A stretch of 64,000 bases of DNA from Dactylonectria macrodidyma (Eukaryota > Ascomycota > Sordariomycetes > Hypocreales > Nectriaceae). The stretch is from NCBI GenBank assembly GCA_020744425.1, contig JAGMUV010000040.1:396652-460651 (forward strand), written 5' to 3'. The position numbers and the translations under genes are program-made. A model generated the notes under the pieces. That model had not been told where the DNA came from, searched no databases, and worked only from the letters and a program-made list of their open reading frames with translations. Shown in pieces: positions 1 to 10,799 of this stretch (the first letter of the stretch is position 1; every line of letters begins with the position of its first letter).

Positions 1-391
1 CGGGACTTGCCAGATGTAGACAATAAGCAAAACGAGTTCCAGGGCCCATGCGTTTGAGATGACAATGAGAAGCGGCATGGGGAATCCAGGTGTGGCAACA
101 GACCGGACGTTAGCTCATTTGGTGCTCCAGACCACCCGGTGCATGCTCGGCTTGAAGCATGACGTTGCCGCGCCAGATCCCTGTCTAGTGCCCCTTAACC
201 GTGAAGATGGAGGGTCCGGCTGAGTCGTCCTGCTGAGATGACATGACGAGCTGTGATCTGCCTACGGGTATAAGCCGAGCCGACGCCTGCTTGATGACAA
301 TTCGTGTCCATGATTCAACTCGTTCACACCCTTTCTTCGCCTTCTACACCTAGCGCACCTACTCAGAGCATTTTTATTCTGCTACTTTACG
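1..391. other. gene-free 5' flank
   Basis: No supported gene. The stretch precedes the membrane-protein gene that starts at 392 and probably holds its promoter and 5' UTR. A short frame opening at 304 overlaps the start of that gene in another frame and has no features of its own. Confidence 0.5.
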
Positions 392-1311
392 ATGAAATTC
401 GACAAACAAGTCTGGGCCCTCGTCGCATCTGTCTTGCAGCTGGTTGCGGGTTCGGGCCATCTGATATTGACTTGGACGACAGACGGCGGCTTGAGGGACT
501 TGTTTTGGCCGTTTCTCATCCCACTACTGGTAACAAGCACAGGGGAGGGGGTGTCATTGTACTATAGCTACATGACAGACGAAGCATCTATGCTCCCAGA
601 TGTTGCACTTGCTATTGCTATCATGTGGATTATGTACATGGAGGTAAGAGTCGAAGCTCATCGCCTTTGACACGACTGATAATAAATACATTAGGAACGA
701 CTGCAATTCTCGTTGTTCGACCTCGTCTCAAATTACCGATATGTCGCATTGCCGATCTTTGGAGTCGGAATGCTCCTCATGGTGGCATACGTCGTATGCT
801 TGATGTTGGAAGCCACTTCTCTATCCTCAATATCTAATAAGGAGTATTTCTTGGCCTTTGGATGCATTTCCCACCGGGCTTTCATCGTATTGGCACAGGC
901 CAATTCCATCATATCGACGGTACGGGCTTTAAAACTATCCAGCCAGCCATTTTGGAGGTGCTGGAAAACCAGGCGAGGAAGTATCTGTCTGATCGTTTGC
1001 GTGGCTATTGCTCTCATCTTGACTATTGTCATCGCATTCTATCCCTACAGCTCAGGGGACAATCAGTGCCTTGTAAGTGCAGTTTGCAGGCGCATATTGA
1101 CCAAGTGCTAACAGAACAGTATTTGTACCTTTTTTTCTTAGCCATCGCTATCATCTATTTGATGAAAATTGGTTGGACACGTCGCCCTCAACCAAAGCAG
1201 GGTGTGCCACCAGCCAATTATACAGGGCGAGGATCGGACAGCACAAGTACGAGCCATCTTGTCGAAGGGCCAGGAAATCAGAATGATCTTGAATTAGGCA
1301 GAGGAAAGTGA
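392..1311 (+). CDS. seven-span membrane protein, three exons
   Basis: Exons 392-643, 695-1072 and 1120-1311 give 273 aa. Both introns (51 and 47 nt) have GTAAG donors, and the second has a GCTAAC branch site; all junctions are in phase 0. Hydrophobic stretches lie near residues 7-28, 38-58, 68-82, 99-121, 134-152, 181-200 and 211-227, followed by a polar tail of about 45 residues, so a seven-helix topology is plausible. There is no N-terminal CFEM domain and no recognised catalytic motif. A receptor-like or Pth11-like protein is possible but not shown; I do not recognise the family. The spliced frame is convincing because three frames join without a stop. Confidence 0.75.
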
Positions 1312-1549
1312 GTTCAGATTACATTAAGAGGAGGGAGGTAGCGATCCAAAGTCATTTATAGAGTAACACTTGAAAGGGTTCACCATATCCTAAGAAGAAA
1401 AGCATATTGGAATGGAACACCAGAAGTCCTCTGCTGCATCATGTCACCAGCCTGAAGGCTGAAGAATCTTCACGCGATTCATTTTCTCTTTACCGACAAA
1501 ATTCCCCAACCTGTATTATGTTATATAAGACACTATGTCTCCATCCGCC
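1312..1549. other. intergenic
   Basis: The 3' ends of two convergent genes flank this short AT-richer stretch. Nothing else is seen. Confidence 0.4.
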
Positions 1550-1953
1550 TTACCACCCCGTCGAGTTGTAGCCATTCGACGCAATGACGTGCCCAGAGTC
1601 CACATGTGAAGCCGGGTCGAAGTGAACAGAGGAGCATTTCGTTATCTTTTCGTCAATGGTTCTTGACTGATATATGTCCTCTTCCTCCTTTCCCATTTGT
1701 TCCTCCTGTTTGTCCTGTTTGTCGTGTGTCGTCGGCGCATCCTCGCCGATGCTTTGGCCAGAAGACTTTTTTTGCTTCATCTTCTTCAGCCCTCGAGAGA
1801 GCAATGACTCCCCTCCTGTGGTCCTTCTCTGATATGGTATCTTTGGAAATTCGAAACGAGTATCATCTTCCCAGTCAGAGTCGGAGTTGGGGTCGAAGAC
1901 AGCGTAGTCGTTGCTGCTAGAGGATGAACCGCTGCTCTGGATTAACTCCTTCA
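1550..1953 (-). CDS. acidic hypothetical protein, 3' exon
   Basis: An open frame of about 134 codons begins without an ATG (GTG preceded by an in-frame TAA), so it is probably the last exon of a split gene. The product starts with a poly-Ser patch, continues with an acidic SDSDWEDD segment and a KKMKQKK basic patch, and is rich in Asp, Glu, Lys and Gln, so it is probably disordered. Upstream on the same strand (about 2040-2230) another frame looks codon-biased, but I could not find a donor and acceptor pair in matching phase. I do not recognise the protein. Confidence 0.4.
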
Positions 1954-2149
1954 CTTAAATGCTGGGGTGTAAAGAGATAAATTCTCACCCCGGTATAACA
2001 CTGTCTGTGTGTTTGGGCATGACGAGTGTTGATATCGTTACTGTAGGGTGATTTCAGCTTCCCGGACAAGATGGAAACGAAGAGGCAATTCGTTGGTAAA
2101 GTCTGGATTGAAAGCAGTCCGGGCCGGAAGCACACCGAGTAGCACCAAC

Positions 2150-3490
2150 CACTTTATTGGCCTGCTGAGGACTTGATAACTCCGGGGACGCCTCCGGTTA
2201 CAAGTCTCGTTTCTTTTTCCATCATGTACATTGCGTCTTGCTGTGCCGCGTCGCCATGAGACAACACATCACCAGCCTAAGCCAACGTGGGGGGATGCTC
2301 ACCCGGCTGCGACCGAGGCCGAGTGTTGAGTGCAAGGGACAGGGGACATCAGCCATCAACTCTCGAGCTGAGCGCTCGCCCGTGGTCATCCTGGTGTGAG
2401 TGGGCTTGACTGTCAACATGCATTGGCCCGCTTGACACCATCTAGATACGTCGATGGCCATAATCGGCAGTTGCAGAATGAGGGCTCGAGCTCGATGATC
2501 ATTCCAGCGTGCGTGTCCACACCAACCACAGACCCGTGGCCCCCAAGCCACTCCGGTCCGCCCGTACACTACGCGCTGCTGTGGGTCAGACAAACCCGTT
2601 TTCTTTTTTTCCCCTTCAGGACGTGGCGTGGGCCCCGGTCGATGCGGAGGGCGGGACTCCGTTCCTGCGTCCCGCGAGAGAGCGCCGAAAACAGTGGGTC
2701 CGTAACGCCCAAGACACGCTATTGTTCAGCCAAGCCTCGTCTAGTGCACTGTGCGAAACGAGTTCGCGATCGAACAATCGTGGGTTACGATCGACGCGCT
2801 AGCGGGTCCTGGGAGGCAGCTGCGAGACCTTCCACCACGCGCAGGCAATTTCGCAAGCTAGGATACTTAAGCACTACTTTGGACCTGGCGGTAGGCCGCC
2901 AGCCCCCCCGCCCTGACCGAACAGTGCGGTGCACGGGAACTCGCCGACATGCGCAACGCGCGGGGCAGACGACTGGTAGGGCGTAGCGGATCAAGGTACT
3001 CCACTTATGGCAGCGGCGCCCGGATGGCCTTTGCGTGCGGTGGAGGTTGGCTAGCGCAACCAATAAAGTAAAGTTTCCGTCTGCGCGCCAATCTAAACGC
3101 GAGACGATGATAGGCCCTGACAAGTTCCCATGTTTCCTCGCTAGAAAGTAGCTGAGACCACTGTGGGATGAGTTCGGGGTGATGTGGGAAGGCTGTTGAT
3201 GCGTCTGTTGGCCGTTGGGCTTTCTGCCCACCCTTTCCGATGAGGGCGCTCCGGTCCATCCAGTGCGACTGACTTTCGTCTCATCACGACAGGTACCTTC
3301 CGTTATCGCCTAGGTGCGCATGTTTGTTTATAACGTAAACGCCGCCTTAAGAAATGATCCCACACGCGCTTGATGTCCAAACACAAATCGCCATGCAAGC
3401 CGTGGACATTGTTCTTAATGCCAGCTATATTATTGTCCTTGCCCTTATTCTTGGCATTGTCGGTGCTGTCATTTGGCATGGCCGAATCTG
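2150..3490. other. GC-rich gene-free stretch, probable decayed repeat
   Basis: Overlapping short frames on both strands, none with introns, domains or codon consistency. The base composition and texture match the repeat-rich stretches at 22.7-24.1, 30.2-31.3 and 57.6-59.4 kb. No complete element is visible. Confidence 0.4.
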
Positions 3491-3771
3491 ATTCTGCTTG
3501 ACTCTCACCTCTGTCGCTGGAGGACACTCTCAGGCTTCGAATCGGACTCTCGCTCGGGCAGCCAACACTGAAAATCTGTGCCCCGCATCCCACCTCTATA
3601 CATACTTACTTGCTTACTGCTTGTCGCTTGGGACAAAAAACATATATACCCTGCTTATCAACATTCATTCACCTTTGGATTTGTCGACCTGACTTACAAC
3701 CACCCTGACGTCCCAACTTGACCTCTCAACTTGTTGGAATCACAAACTCGGCAATCAAAACGTTTCTCACC

Positions 3772-5055
3772 ATGGCACGCTCATCCTCAGCAAAGCCTCC
3801 CAATGGCACCAATACAAATAGTGAGTCTTTTCCTTTTGGTTTGTTGTTGTTGTGGTTGGTGCTGTCGTTGCTGCTGTACTATCGTCGTCATTACTTTTTC
3901 GCCCTTGCTTTTCACTTGAACCCGCCAGCAACAGCAGCACCCACACCACCCTGACGCAAGGACGAACCCCCATGACTTGCCTCTACTAGGGGGAGGCAAA
4001 ATGTCGTACAACTGTCAATTATATATATTATCGATTTTCTAACTCGGGACTTTTTCCACCATCGTGCAGGCACTCGCAGAACCTCTAACTTGACGCCTTC
4101 ACAGCTCGCGCGCAAGCGTGCCAACGACCGAGAGGCGCAGAGGGCGCTCCGGGCGCGGAACAGAGACTACGTCAAAACCTTAGAGCGCGAGTTGGAGGGT
4201 CTCAAGAGCCGATTTCGGACCCTCGAGGAGCTGCTGCGACGCAAAATGGCCCTCGAGGACGAGCTGTTGCGGCTGAAGGAGGAAATAGATCTGTCCGTAA
4301 CCTCTTTAACCAGCTCCACACGAGGTATGTACACCTCAACCAGCCCCTCCCAGACTCGAAAGCCTCTTGGAGATTTCGAGCCATGCGTAGGAGCTGTTCC
4401 ATTGGGGCTTCGCAGGTTGTTAACACGCACAGCAGAAGCAGTCTACGACGACAACCCCAACACCAGCACCGGCGCCATCCGCAGCCCCAGGGCCTCGCCA
4501 TCCCCCCCGGAAGACTACGGCTCGCTTCCCGACTGTAGCCAACAATACGTGCCGCTCCCTAACAACTGCGAATCCTGGGCCAACACTGTGCCCGTGCCGT
4601 CCAACGTGTCCAGCCCATCGTCGTCGGCCAACACAGACGATTACGGAGCCGGATACATTCCCACTAGCGTGCCGGCCTCGATGTTGCCGTCCAACAACAC
4701 CAGCACCAGCAGTATCAGCGCCGTGGGCACCCACAAGGACATCAAGATGCAGTACAAGGACGTAGATCACCCTGGTATGAGCACACCGCGGCGAGAGAGA
4801 GAGCTCAGGAAGATAGAGATGGACATGTGGATTGCTAACGCAGTTGACTTTGCAGACGCATCCTTCCGCCTCGCCAACCAGTCTATGCAAGGTGTCCCTA
4901 ACCCTTACATGCAATCGCAGCAGCAACAGTTCCAATACCAGCAGCACCTGGAACACCAGCAGGACCAGCACCAACAGCAACAGCAGCACCAGCAGCCCGC
5001 GTGGAACATGTATCCGGCCGTCTACTACTTGCAGGCGCAGTCGTCGGTGCACTGA
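3772..5055 (+). CDS. bZIP transcription factor
   Basis: ATG at 3772. A 49-nt first exon is followed by an intron 3821-4069 (GTGAGT donor, GTGCAG acceptor) and a second exon to 5055. The bZIP basic region (LARKRANDREAQRALRAR) lies near residues 29-46, followed by a leucine-zipper-like coiled coil with heptad Leu. The C-terminal half is rich in Ser, Pro and Asn, with a Gln/His tract (4915-5005). Two further candidate introns sit inside the second exon and keep the frame: 4325-4432 (GTATGT donor, GTTAAC branch) and 4775-4855 (GTATGA donor, GCTAAC branch). The protein is about 344 aa without them and about 281 aa if both are spliced. The basic region matches a common Pezizomycotina bZIP family; the target genes are unknown. 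Confidence 0.85.
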
Positions 5056-5454
5056 AGCCAGGCGCAGGCGGCTCGTCATCCAGGCAAGCCGCCCTCATGA
5101 GAAGATTGTGGTGACGGGGTGGCAAATGTACATTGGCGTGTGAGTGGAGTAGATATTGCGTCTGGAAGGCAGAGGCAGTGGAACCAATACAGGTACAAGC
5201 ATATGCGCCAACTTGTGGATTGGTGATGCCATCAGTGCCCACGATCTTCAGCTTGAGCCGGGACTCAGAAACTAATCAACATTTTGGCGATGTATGCAGG
5301 TTCAGACACACCAAGATAGAGCCACGACTTTGACCTATGAAACTCGTGAATTGCATACAATAAAACTGAGCCTAAATGCGTATGGCCTCGAAGCTGACTG
5401 ACGCCGCATGATGTATTTGGTGAGCTTAAACAAATCCCAAGACCGCCTCAATAT
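5056..5454. other. intergenic
   Basis: 3' flank of the bZIP gene. No gene or structured element seen. Confidence 0.4.
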
Positions 5455-5652
5455 TCAAATCGTCGAAGACCTCCTGTTTTTACTCCGGTCGAGTTGATAG
5501 TCGCGGATGTTTTGCTCCCTAGCTTTCTGCCGTTCTTCGAGTATCATTGCGATCATCAATGGAATTATTCCACTAGTCAACTTCTGGTTGTCTGGAGGTT
5601 GATTGGGAATAGGTAGTTTTGGCACTGCCACCGAGTTGATCATTTTGAACGT

Positions 5653-6453
5653 CTAAGCATCTATACCGGGATCGTATATGATCCCATCGATGGGAGTGTC
5701 TCTATGACCTTGCGTGGTCGCATAGAATGCTCGAATCTCGTCTGGTTCGGACGGAGAGGTGTATAAGTCCCGAAACTGGTAATGCGCATCTAGCCCCGTG
5801 AATTTGCAGTTGACGAAAAGCGAACACACATAACTGCCGTCAGGTGATAGAATTTCCTCCTTGTCAGCGAGGAGACTAGAGGCGTAGTCTTGCGCCGGTT
5901 CGAGCACAAAAACTGCGATGTATATGCGAGGAAGAGAATATTCCGGGTCTCTGGTGTAGTCGTCCCTTTGGCCATTCGGGTTTTGGCTATAAGAGAGATC
6001 GGAGCTCAATCCAGAATGCGGATCAACATCGGTGCAGGGTAGCTTGTGATTCTGTCGAGCCTTCGGGTCTCCGTTGCAATCGTCCCTTCGGCTATTCGGG
6101 TTTCGGCTATCAGAGAGCTCGGAGCTCAACTCGCAAGATGGAGTAGCATCGGCACAGGGTGTCCTCGGGGCGATACCACCTTCCAATCCACTGGAGTGCC
6201 GCTCGAGATTTGTGCCGCCGAGATGGAAGCCATTCTTTGAGCGTTGACGCCTACGGTAAACGAACCAGACGCCAACAACAAAAATAGAAAGAGCCGTGAC
6301 CACACCCACTGCTAGGCCGACGATTTCGCGGGTATCCATGCCATCAATTGGAGTCTTGTTACTGAGGCTTGGGTCTTGGAGGAGGCTTGGGTACACCAGT
6401 CGTGTCGTATCCTGCGCGGCCGTCGTCAAAAGGAGTGGAGTTATCTCTGGCAA
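5653..6453 (-). CDS. single-pass membrane protein with internal duplication, 5' end unresolved
   Basis: The frame gives up to 266 aa. A hydrophobic segment (IVGLAVGVVTALSIFVVGVW) is followed at once by a RRRQR stop-transfer sequence. This fits the fungal pattern of a short extracellular part, one helix and a cytoplasmic tail. The tail holds two copies of a roughly 40-residue unit with the core LSS-D/E-LS-x-S-x-NPN-x-x-RDD. The first exons are probably missing: an acceptor (TGATTGCCAG) lies just upstream near 6445, and Cys-containing frames at 6454-6650 and 6814-7062, the latter ending close to a GTAAGG donor, could be part of the ectodomain. I could not join them in frame. Function unknown. 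Confidence 0.55.
   Translation of the reverse strand: MPEITPLLLTTAAQDTTRLVYPSLLQDPSLSNKTPIDGMDTREIVGLAVGVVTALSIFVVGVWFVYRRRQRSKNGFHLGGTNLERHSSGLEGGIAPRTPCADATPSCELSSELSDSRNPNSRRDDCNGDPKARQNHKLPCTDVDPHSGLSSDLSYSQNPNGQRDDYTRDPEYSLPRIYIAVFVLEPAQDYASSLLADKEEILSPDGSYVCSLFVNCKFTGLDAHYQFRDLYTSPSEPDEIRAFYATTQGHRDTPIDGIIYDPGIDA
5975..6190 (-). repeat. two-copy coding tandem duplication of about 120 bp
   Basis: On the + strand, 5999-6070 and 6119-6190 share the start of the unit (cggagctcaa) and the later block catcgg-gcaggg at the same spacing, and the encoded residues match (LSSELS... and LSSDLS...). The copies have diverged but remain in frame. Confidence 0.7.
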
Positions 6454-6653
6454 TCATGAGAGCAAGGTACAAAGAGGAAGGTAGAAGACAGTCTCGAGCG
6501 AACCAATGCAGACGGCATAGGCTGCCTCGTTGGGCTGCATACGTCTTAAGTAGCTCGACATGCAGAACACTCCGAGTGCTTCTCCGATGTCACGCATCGC
6601 TGCTTTGCGAACCCACCCCAGATCCACGCTAACAGGAAGTGTGATACGAGACA

Positions 6654-7373
6654 ATCACTCATCACAAGACATGCAAATGGTTTAGCGTGGATGGCACCTC
6701 TCATCCGCAAGGAACCAACGGGTTTGCCTGACCATCACAATCATGGCGCAGCATACTTTTGCTAGTGAGAGTGAAGAGCGATGCCCCTGTCAGTCACCGT
6801 TCATGGTTCGAGACTAGAAAATAAGTCGATCCTTACAGTAAGGCTTGCACAAAGTCACGGGCATCTGGCTTGTAGATGCAAGCTTTCTGACGATATTGAG
6901 AGTGGAACGGCCAACCCGAAGTACCGTGACTGCAGTTGAGCTGTGTCCCCTATAACACGAACCAGCATCCCAAGAACTCCTTCGCAATTGAACCAGGGTT
7001 GCATCGTTCAGCTCCTGGCCGGCTCGCCTGCTCAAGAAAATGCCACGCACGGCGACCTCCATCCTATACGTGGAATGTCCCCTGCGGCCGCACCACCAGA
7101 ACCCACTGACTCGATCTGCGACTCATAAGGATGGAGTGTGGTGGATGTCGGGGCAGCACTTCCGAGCGAATCTGACGTGTTGTCTATCGTAGCGTCGGGG
7201 ATGCTGCAAGGCACTAAAAATCACACGTCAAAAGTCTGGAAGCGCTGAGTCCCCCACCACGACCCTCATGGTCAACCACTGACTTCCAGCAACGATGGAG
7301 CAGCCAAATGAAGTCCAATGAAAATGAAGATCATATAATACAAAAGCTCTAGCTCTACAGATCAAACTTTTAT
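6654..7373. other. possible upstream exons of the membrane-protein gene
   Basis: Holds short Cys-containing frames on the minus strand that may be exons of the gene at 5653-6453. No complete gene could be assembled. Confidence 0.3.
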
Positions 7374-7900
7374 TCACCAACCCTTGGTACGACGCACTGT
7401 GCGCAAGCGAAGCTCCGGTGACTGTGTAAGCTTGCAGACGACGTCAGGATCTAGGGCACCCCACACTCCCTTGATCCGATTGATCAATTTGGCCGCGTCG
7501 GCTCTGATTTCGTGTAGTCTAGTACATCCGGGGTGTAATCTCTTCAACTTGGCCCCGAGAGCCATCCATAGGTGCTCAATTGGGTTCAACATCAGGCGAA
7601 CGACTCGGCCATTCAATGGGTATAAGACCGTGCAAAAGGAGCCAGTCTAGGATTGACTGTACGGTGCGAATCCTGGCGTTATTCTGCGATAATTCCTTGA
7701 ATTTCATCGAGGATGGGAATGAGCCCCTCCGTGGGATCTTTTCTGTAGCTTCGGGCTCAGAATCTCTTCTTTTTGTCGTTAGATCCCCCGCCATGACTAA
7801 GATGTGTCTTCCTTCCAAGTAACCCAAAATACAGAGGCTTCCCGGGATGCCCTTTTCGTGGCCTAGAGGCGTCGGTGAGGCGTGATTCCATCGGCTCTTT
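7374..7900 (-). pseudogene. Tc1/mariner-type transposase remnant
   Basis: Two frames, 7827-7576 and then 7616-7374, together read like the C-terminal half of a fungal Tc1/mariner transposase. The first has NNARIRTVQSILDWLLLHG and WPSRSPD, equivalent to the D-N-A...H and WPPYSPDLNP region. The second continues with NPIEHLWMALGAKLKRLHP. A frame change lies near 7600. Before it, 7900-7830 keeps traces of the VWG motif region with stops. The N-terminal DNA-binding half and clear terminal inverted repeats are not visible. An immobile relic. Confidence 0.75.
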
Positions 7901-8045
7901 GTCTTGTAGAGTTAGTGGGACGATCGAGCTTGTACACCGGACTAAGTCTAGGGTAGGTGGACCCTGATTGGTTTATGTTGGCAATGAATGAGACGACAGG
8001 TGACAAGCGGGAGCCATGGTGTAAAATGGAGCGGGCTAGATCCAA

Positions 8046-8722
8046 AGAATTAATGTTGACGCTAGGTGCAACGACAGGGCGTTAGGAACTGATTCTCGAG
8101 AATCCAATTGGATGCCCTATTTCAATGGCACATTCCATCGCCAGCTGATTTTGAGTCCATGGCACAGCCGCGCGAATCCAACTACACAAGTAGCGCTAGA
8201 GAAGCCTAGAAAGGCCTACCCAGCGACAAGCAACTTCTTCACCATCTAGAACCACCCAATCCATGCGTTACGTCGTGAATCCCCGAAATACATCGAAGAA
8301 CGAGATTGAGCCAACTGAGAAGGAAAACAAGGCTTGATCGAATAGCCTCCTAATGAATTGACAGCGATCCATGTACTAGAGATTGGTCATGAAGTGACAT
8401 TGAATTCTCCAGTGGTCGAATGTGTCGTTTCCGGACGTCGTTGTTTGGGCTGTATCGCGGAGTCGGTCGCCGATGTCTAAGGTCTCATGAGTGCAACGCG
8501 AGATCCCCCCCTCCCCCGATTAATTCGGCCGATAGGTACCAGACGCATATGCAGCCCCTTCGAAGCAGAGCGTAACCTGTTTATCATCCACTGACTCAGC
8601 AATAATAGTCAGCAAAGATATCCTATGGACAGCGATACACAAACAGTCACTCTGAACACGAAGGAGAATGATTCCTTACAAAGAAACCGGCCATGATTGG
8701 GCTGGGTTATTTTTCCTGGCAC
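8046..8722. other. intergenic
   Basis: No supported gene. It may contain the 3' UTR or a last small exon of the kinase gene that ends at 8723. Confidence 0.4.
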
Positions 8723-10071
8723 TTACACCCTGTCGTTTCCTCCAATGGCGCGGTTGGCGTCTGGGCTGTCCACACCAGCACCAGTCCTACCCTCGAGCAT
8801 CTTGTGGCGGAAGCTGGGGATAGCGCTGGGGTTAGAGGCACCCTGGGCAGCGGTAGCGGTGCGGGAGGCGTGGGCCTTCTCCTCATTGTCGGGGTTGGCC
8901 TGTCCGGCAGCCCGGGCCTTATTCTGGGTGTTCCACTGGTACTTGTAGACGGTCCAGTCAAAGACATAGTCTTGTTGGAATCCCTCGCGGACGAAGAGGT
9001 CACGGAAAATCTTGCGGAGATAGCTGTAGTCGGGCTTGTCGTCGAAGCGGAGCGAGCGGGTGTAGTTCAGATAGATGGCGAACTCATTAGGGAATCCACG
9101 GCAGAGAACCTCGGTGGGGGTGGTCATCTTCTTCTCCATGATGCGATCGTACTTCTGCTTCTTAGTAGCAGCCTTCAGTCCCTGCCAGGGAAGGGAGCCA
9201 CCTAAGAAGTAGAGCATGACGTAACCGAGCGACTCCATATCATCGCGGCGGGACTGCTCAACACCTAGATGGGTGTTGATGGAAGTATAACGGGCAGTGC
9301 CAGTTAGGCCCTTGTTCTCTCTGTACGGAATGTGGAAGTGGGTCTTGGGATCACGGTACTGCTTGGCTAGACCGAAATCAGCCAAGAAAACCTGGTTGCC
9401 TTGCTTGCGAACGCCCATCATAAAGTTATCGGGCTTGATATCTCGGTGGATGAAGGACTTGGAGTGGATGTACTCAATGCGAGAGACGAGCTGGTCAGCA
9501 AGAAGAAGTACAGTCTTGAGAGAGAGCTTTCGGTTGCAGAAATTAAACATATCCTCCAAGCTGGGGCCGAGGAAGTCAAGAACCATGGCGTTGTAATTAT
9601 GCTCGGTACCGTACCAACGGACGAAGGGGATGCCGACACCACCGGCAAGAGACTTGTAAACACGGGCCTCATACTTGAGTTGGGGTTGCTTGGCATTGAC
9701 GGACTCGAGCTTGATGGCAATCTCCTCACCAGATATGCTGTTGATGCCGAGGTGGATGTCGCCGAAAGAACCGGAACCGATCTTTCGGTCGATACGGTAC
9801 TTATCATCCAGTAGCAAACCCTAGGACAGAAAGTTAGCTAGGTAATTCTTGAGACTCTTCGAATTGCGCGAGGCTCAAAAAAGGGTCTCCATAACATCAG
9901 CTGCCCTTGAGAGAATTGAGGCGAGATGTTAGTGGCCCCATGCAGGAGAGTGCTTCCAGGGGAGCTGCACAGTGTGGCTCTCCACCCGCCTTGGTCGTCA
10001 GTGATGAGCGCCACTTAAGCAGGCGATGGTCAGAGTAAGGAAGATAGGGTTGAGCATACCATGGGAGTCAT
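8723..10071 (-). CDS. casein kinase 1 (CK1 delta/Hrr25-like)
   Basis: Exon 1 is only 12 nt (10071-10060, MTPM). An intron (10059-9821, GTATGC donor, CTAG acceptor) leads in frame to exon 2 (9820-8723), for 369 aa. The kinase domain has the Gly loop [16 protein letters not shown]-type Lys in IAIKLES, the catalytic loop [23 protein letters not shown] and the CK1 signature [16 protein letters not shown]. The tail is short and ends ...NRAIGG. Such kinases act in DNA repair, vesicle traffic and clock control. A GTAAGT overlaps the stop codon at about 8725, so a short extra 3' exon is possible. This is an intact, conserved gene. Confidence 0.93.
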
Positions 10072-10780
10072 GTTGGCGGTTGGGGGAGCGCGTCTACGGG
10101 AAGTGAAGAAAGAAGTTGGTTGATGAATATGTGAGCCTAAAATGTAGCTAAAATGGGTCAGTTAATGGCACATCGGAAAAGAGGAGCAGAGAAGATGAGA
10201 AGAGGCTGTGCTTTGAGAAAATGGGGGACGATGACGGTGGGGCGAGAAAGAGCAGCAAATGGTCGGCCAGAGAAATCAGGCTTATCAAGGGCGGTAGCCA
10301 AACGCCATACAAGCCAAACTCCGACGTAGGGTGACATGGTAAACGAGCAGGCTCGACAAGCAAGTGTGACGGGACAAGAGCACGAACGAGGTCGAGTGCG
10401 ACTTGGGCAAAATGATTGTTTACGAGGAGAGAAAGAGATTCCTAAGGAAAACTCTGACTTAAGCTATTTACACAAATGTTCATAAGTTAAATGAGACTAT
10501 TCATAAAGTATGAAAGTCACATGATCGTTCCCTCACAGCAAGCTCAAACGGTGGAGGAGGAGGGGGAAGAGAGGAGCAGGAAGAGGAAACCACGCTGTTG
10601 GTAGCAGCAGTAGTTGGATAGCGTGCATGGGTGCTGAGGGATTGCAGAGGCAGATGATACAGGAAAGGCGAATGGAAACTGACCTTCAAGACGAGTATCG
10701 CGGGGTGGAGGCGGTCTGAACGCATGAAGACTCAAGGTCACAAAGGAGGTGGTATGAAGTAGCTCTTTCCAGCATGCCTC

Positions 10781-10790
10781 GCTTATATAT
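10781..10790 (-). promoter_or_regulatory. TATA-like box for the CK1 gene
   Basis: ATATATAAGC on the minus strand, about 710 bp upstream of the ATG of the CK1 gene. The long leader in between (10072-10780) has CT-rich stretches and probably a 5'-UTR intron. The role is inferred from sequence only. Confidence 0.35.
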
Positions 10791-10799
10791 CTAAGCTGG

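Noticed and set aside
2396..2986. Plus-strand frame of 196 codons and opposing frames
   Set aside because: GC-rich sequence with open frames on both strands, no introns, motifs or promoter. More likely a decayed repeat.
3303..3593. Minus-strand frame rich in Asp, Asn and Lys
   Set aside because: Lies in the promoter of the bZIP gene; no splice or domain evidence.
4420..5079. Long minus-strand frame with Leu/Val runs
   Set aside because: Antisense shadow of the Gln/Ser-rich part of the bZIP gene.
8693..9814. Plus-strand frames opposite the CK1 gene
   Set aside because: Antisense shadows of a highly conserved kinase with strong codon bias.
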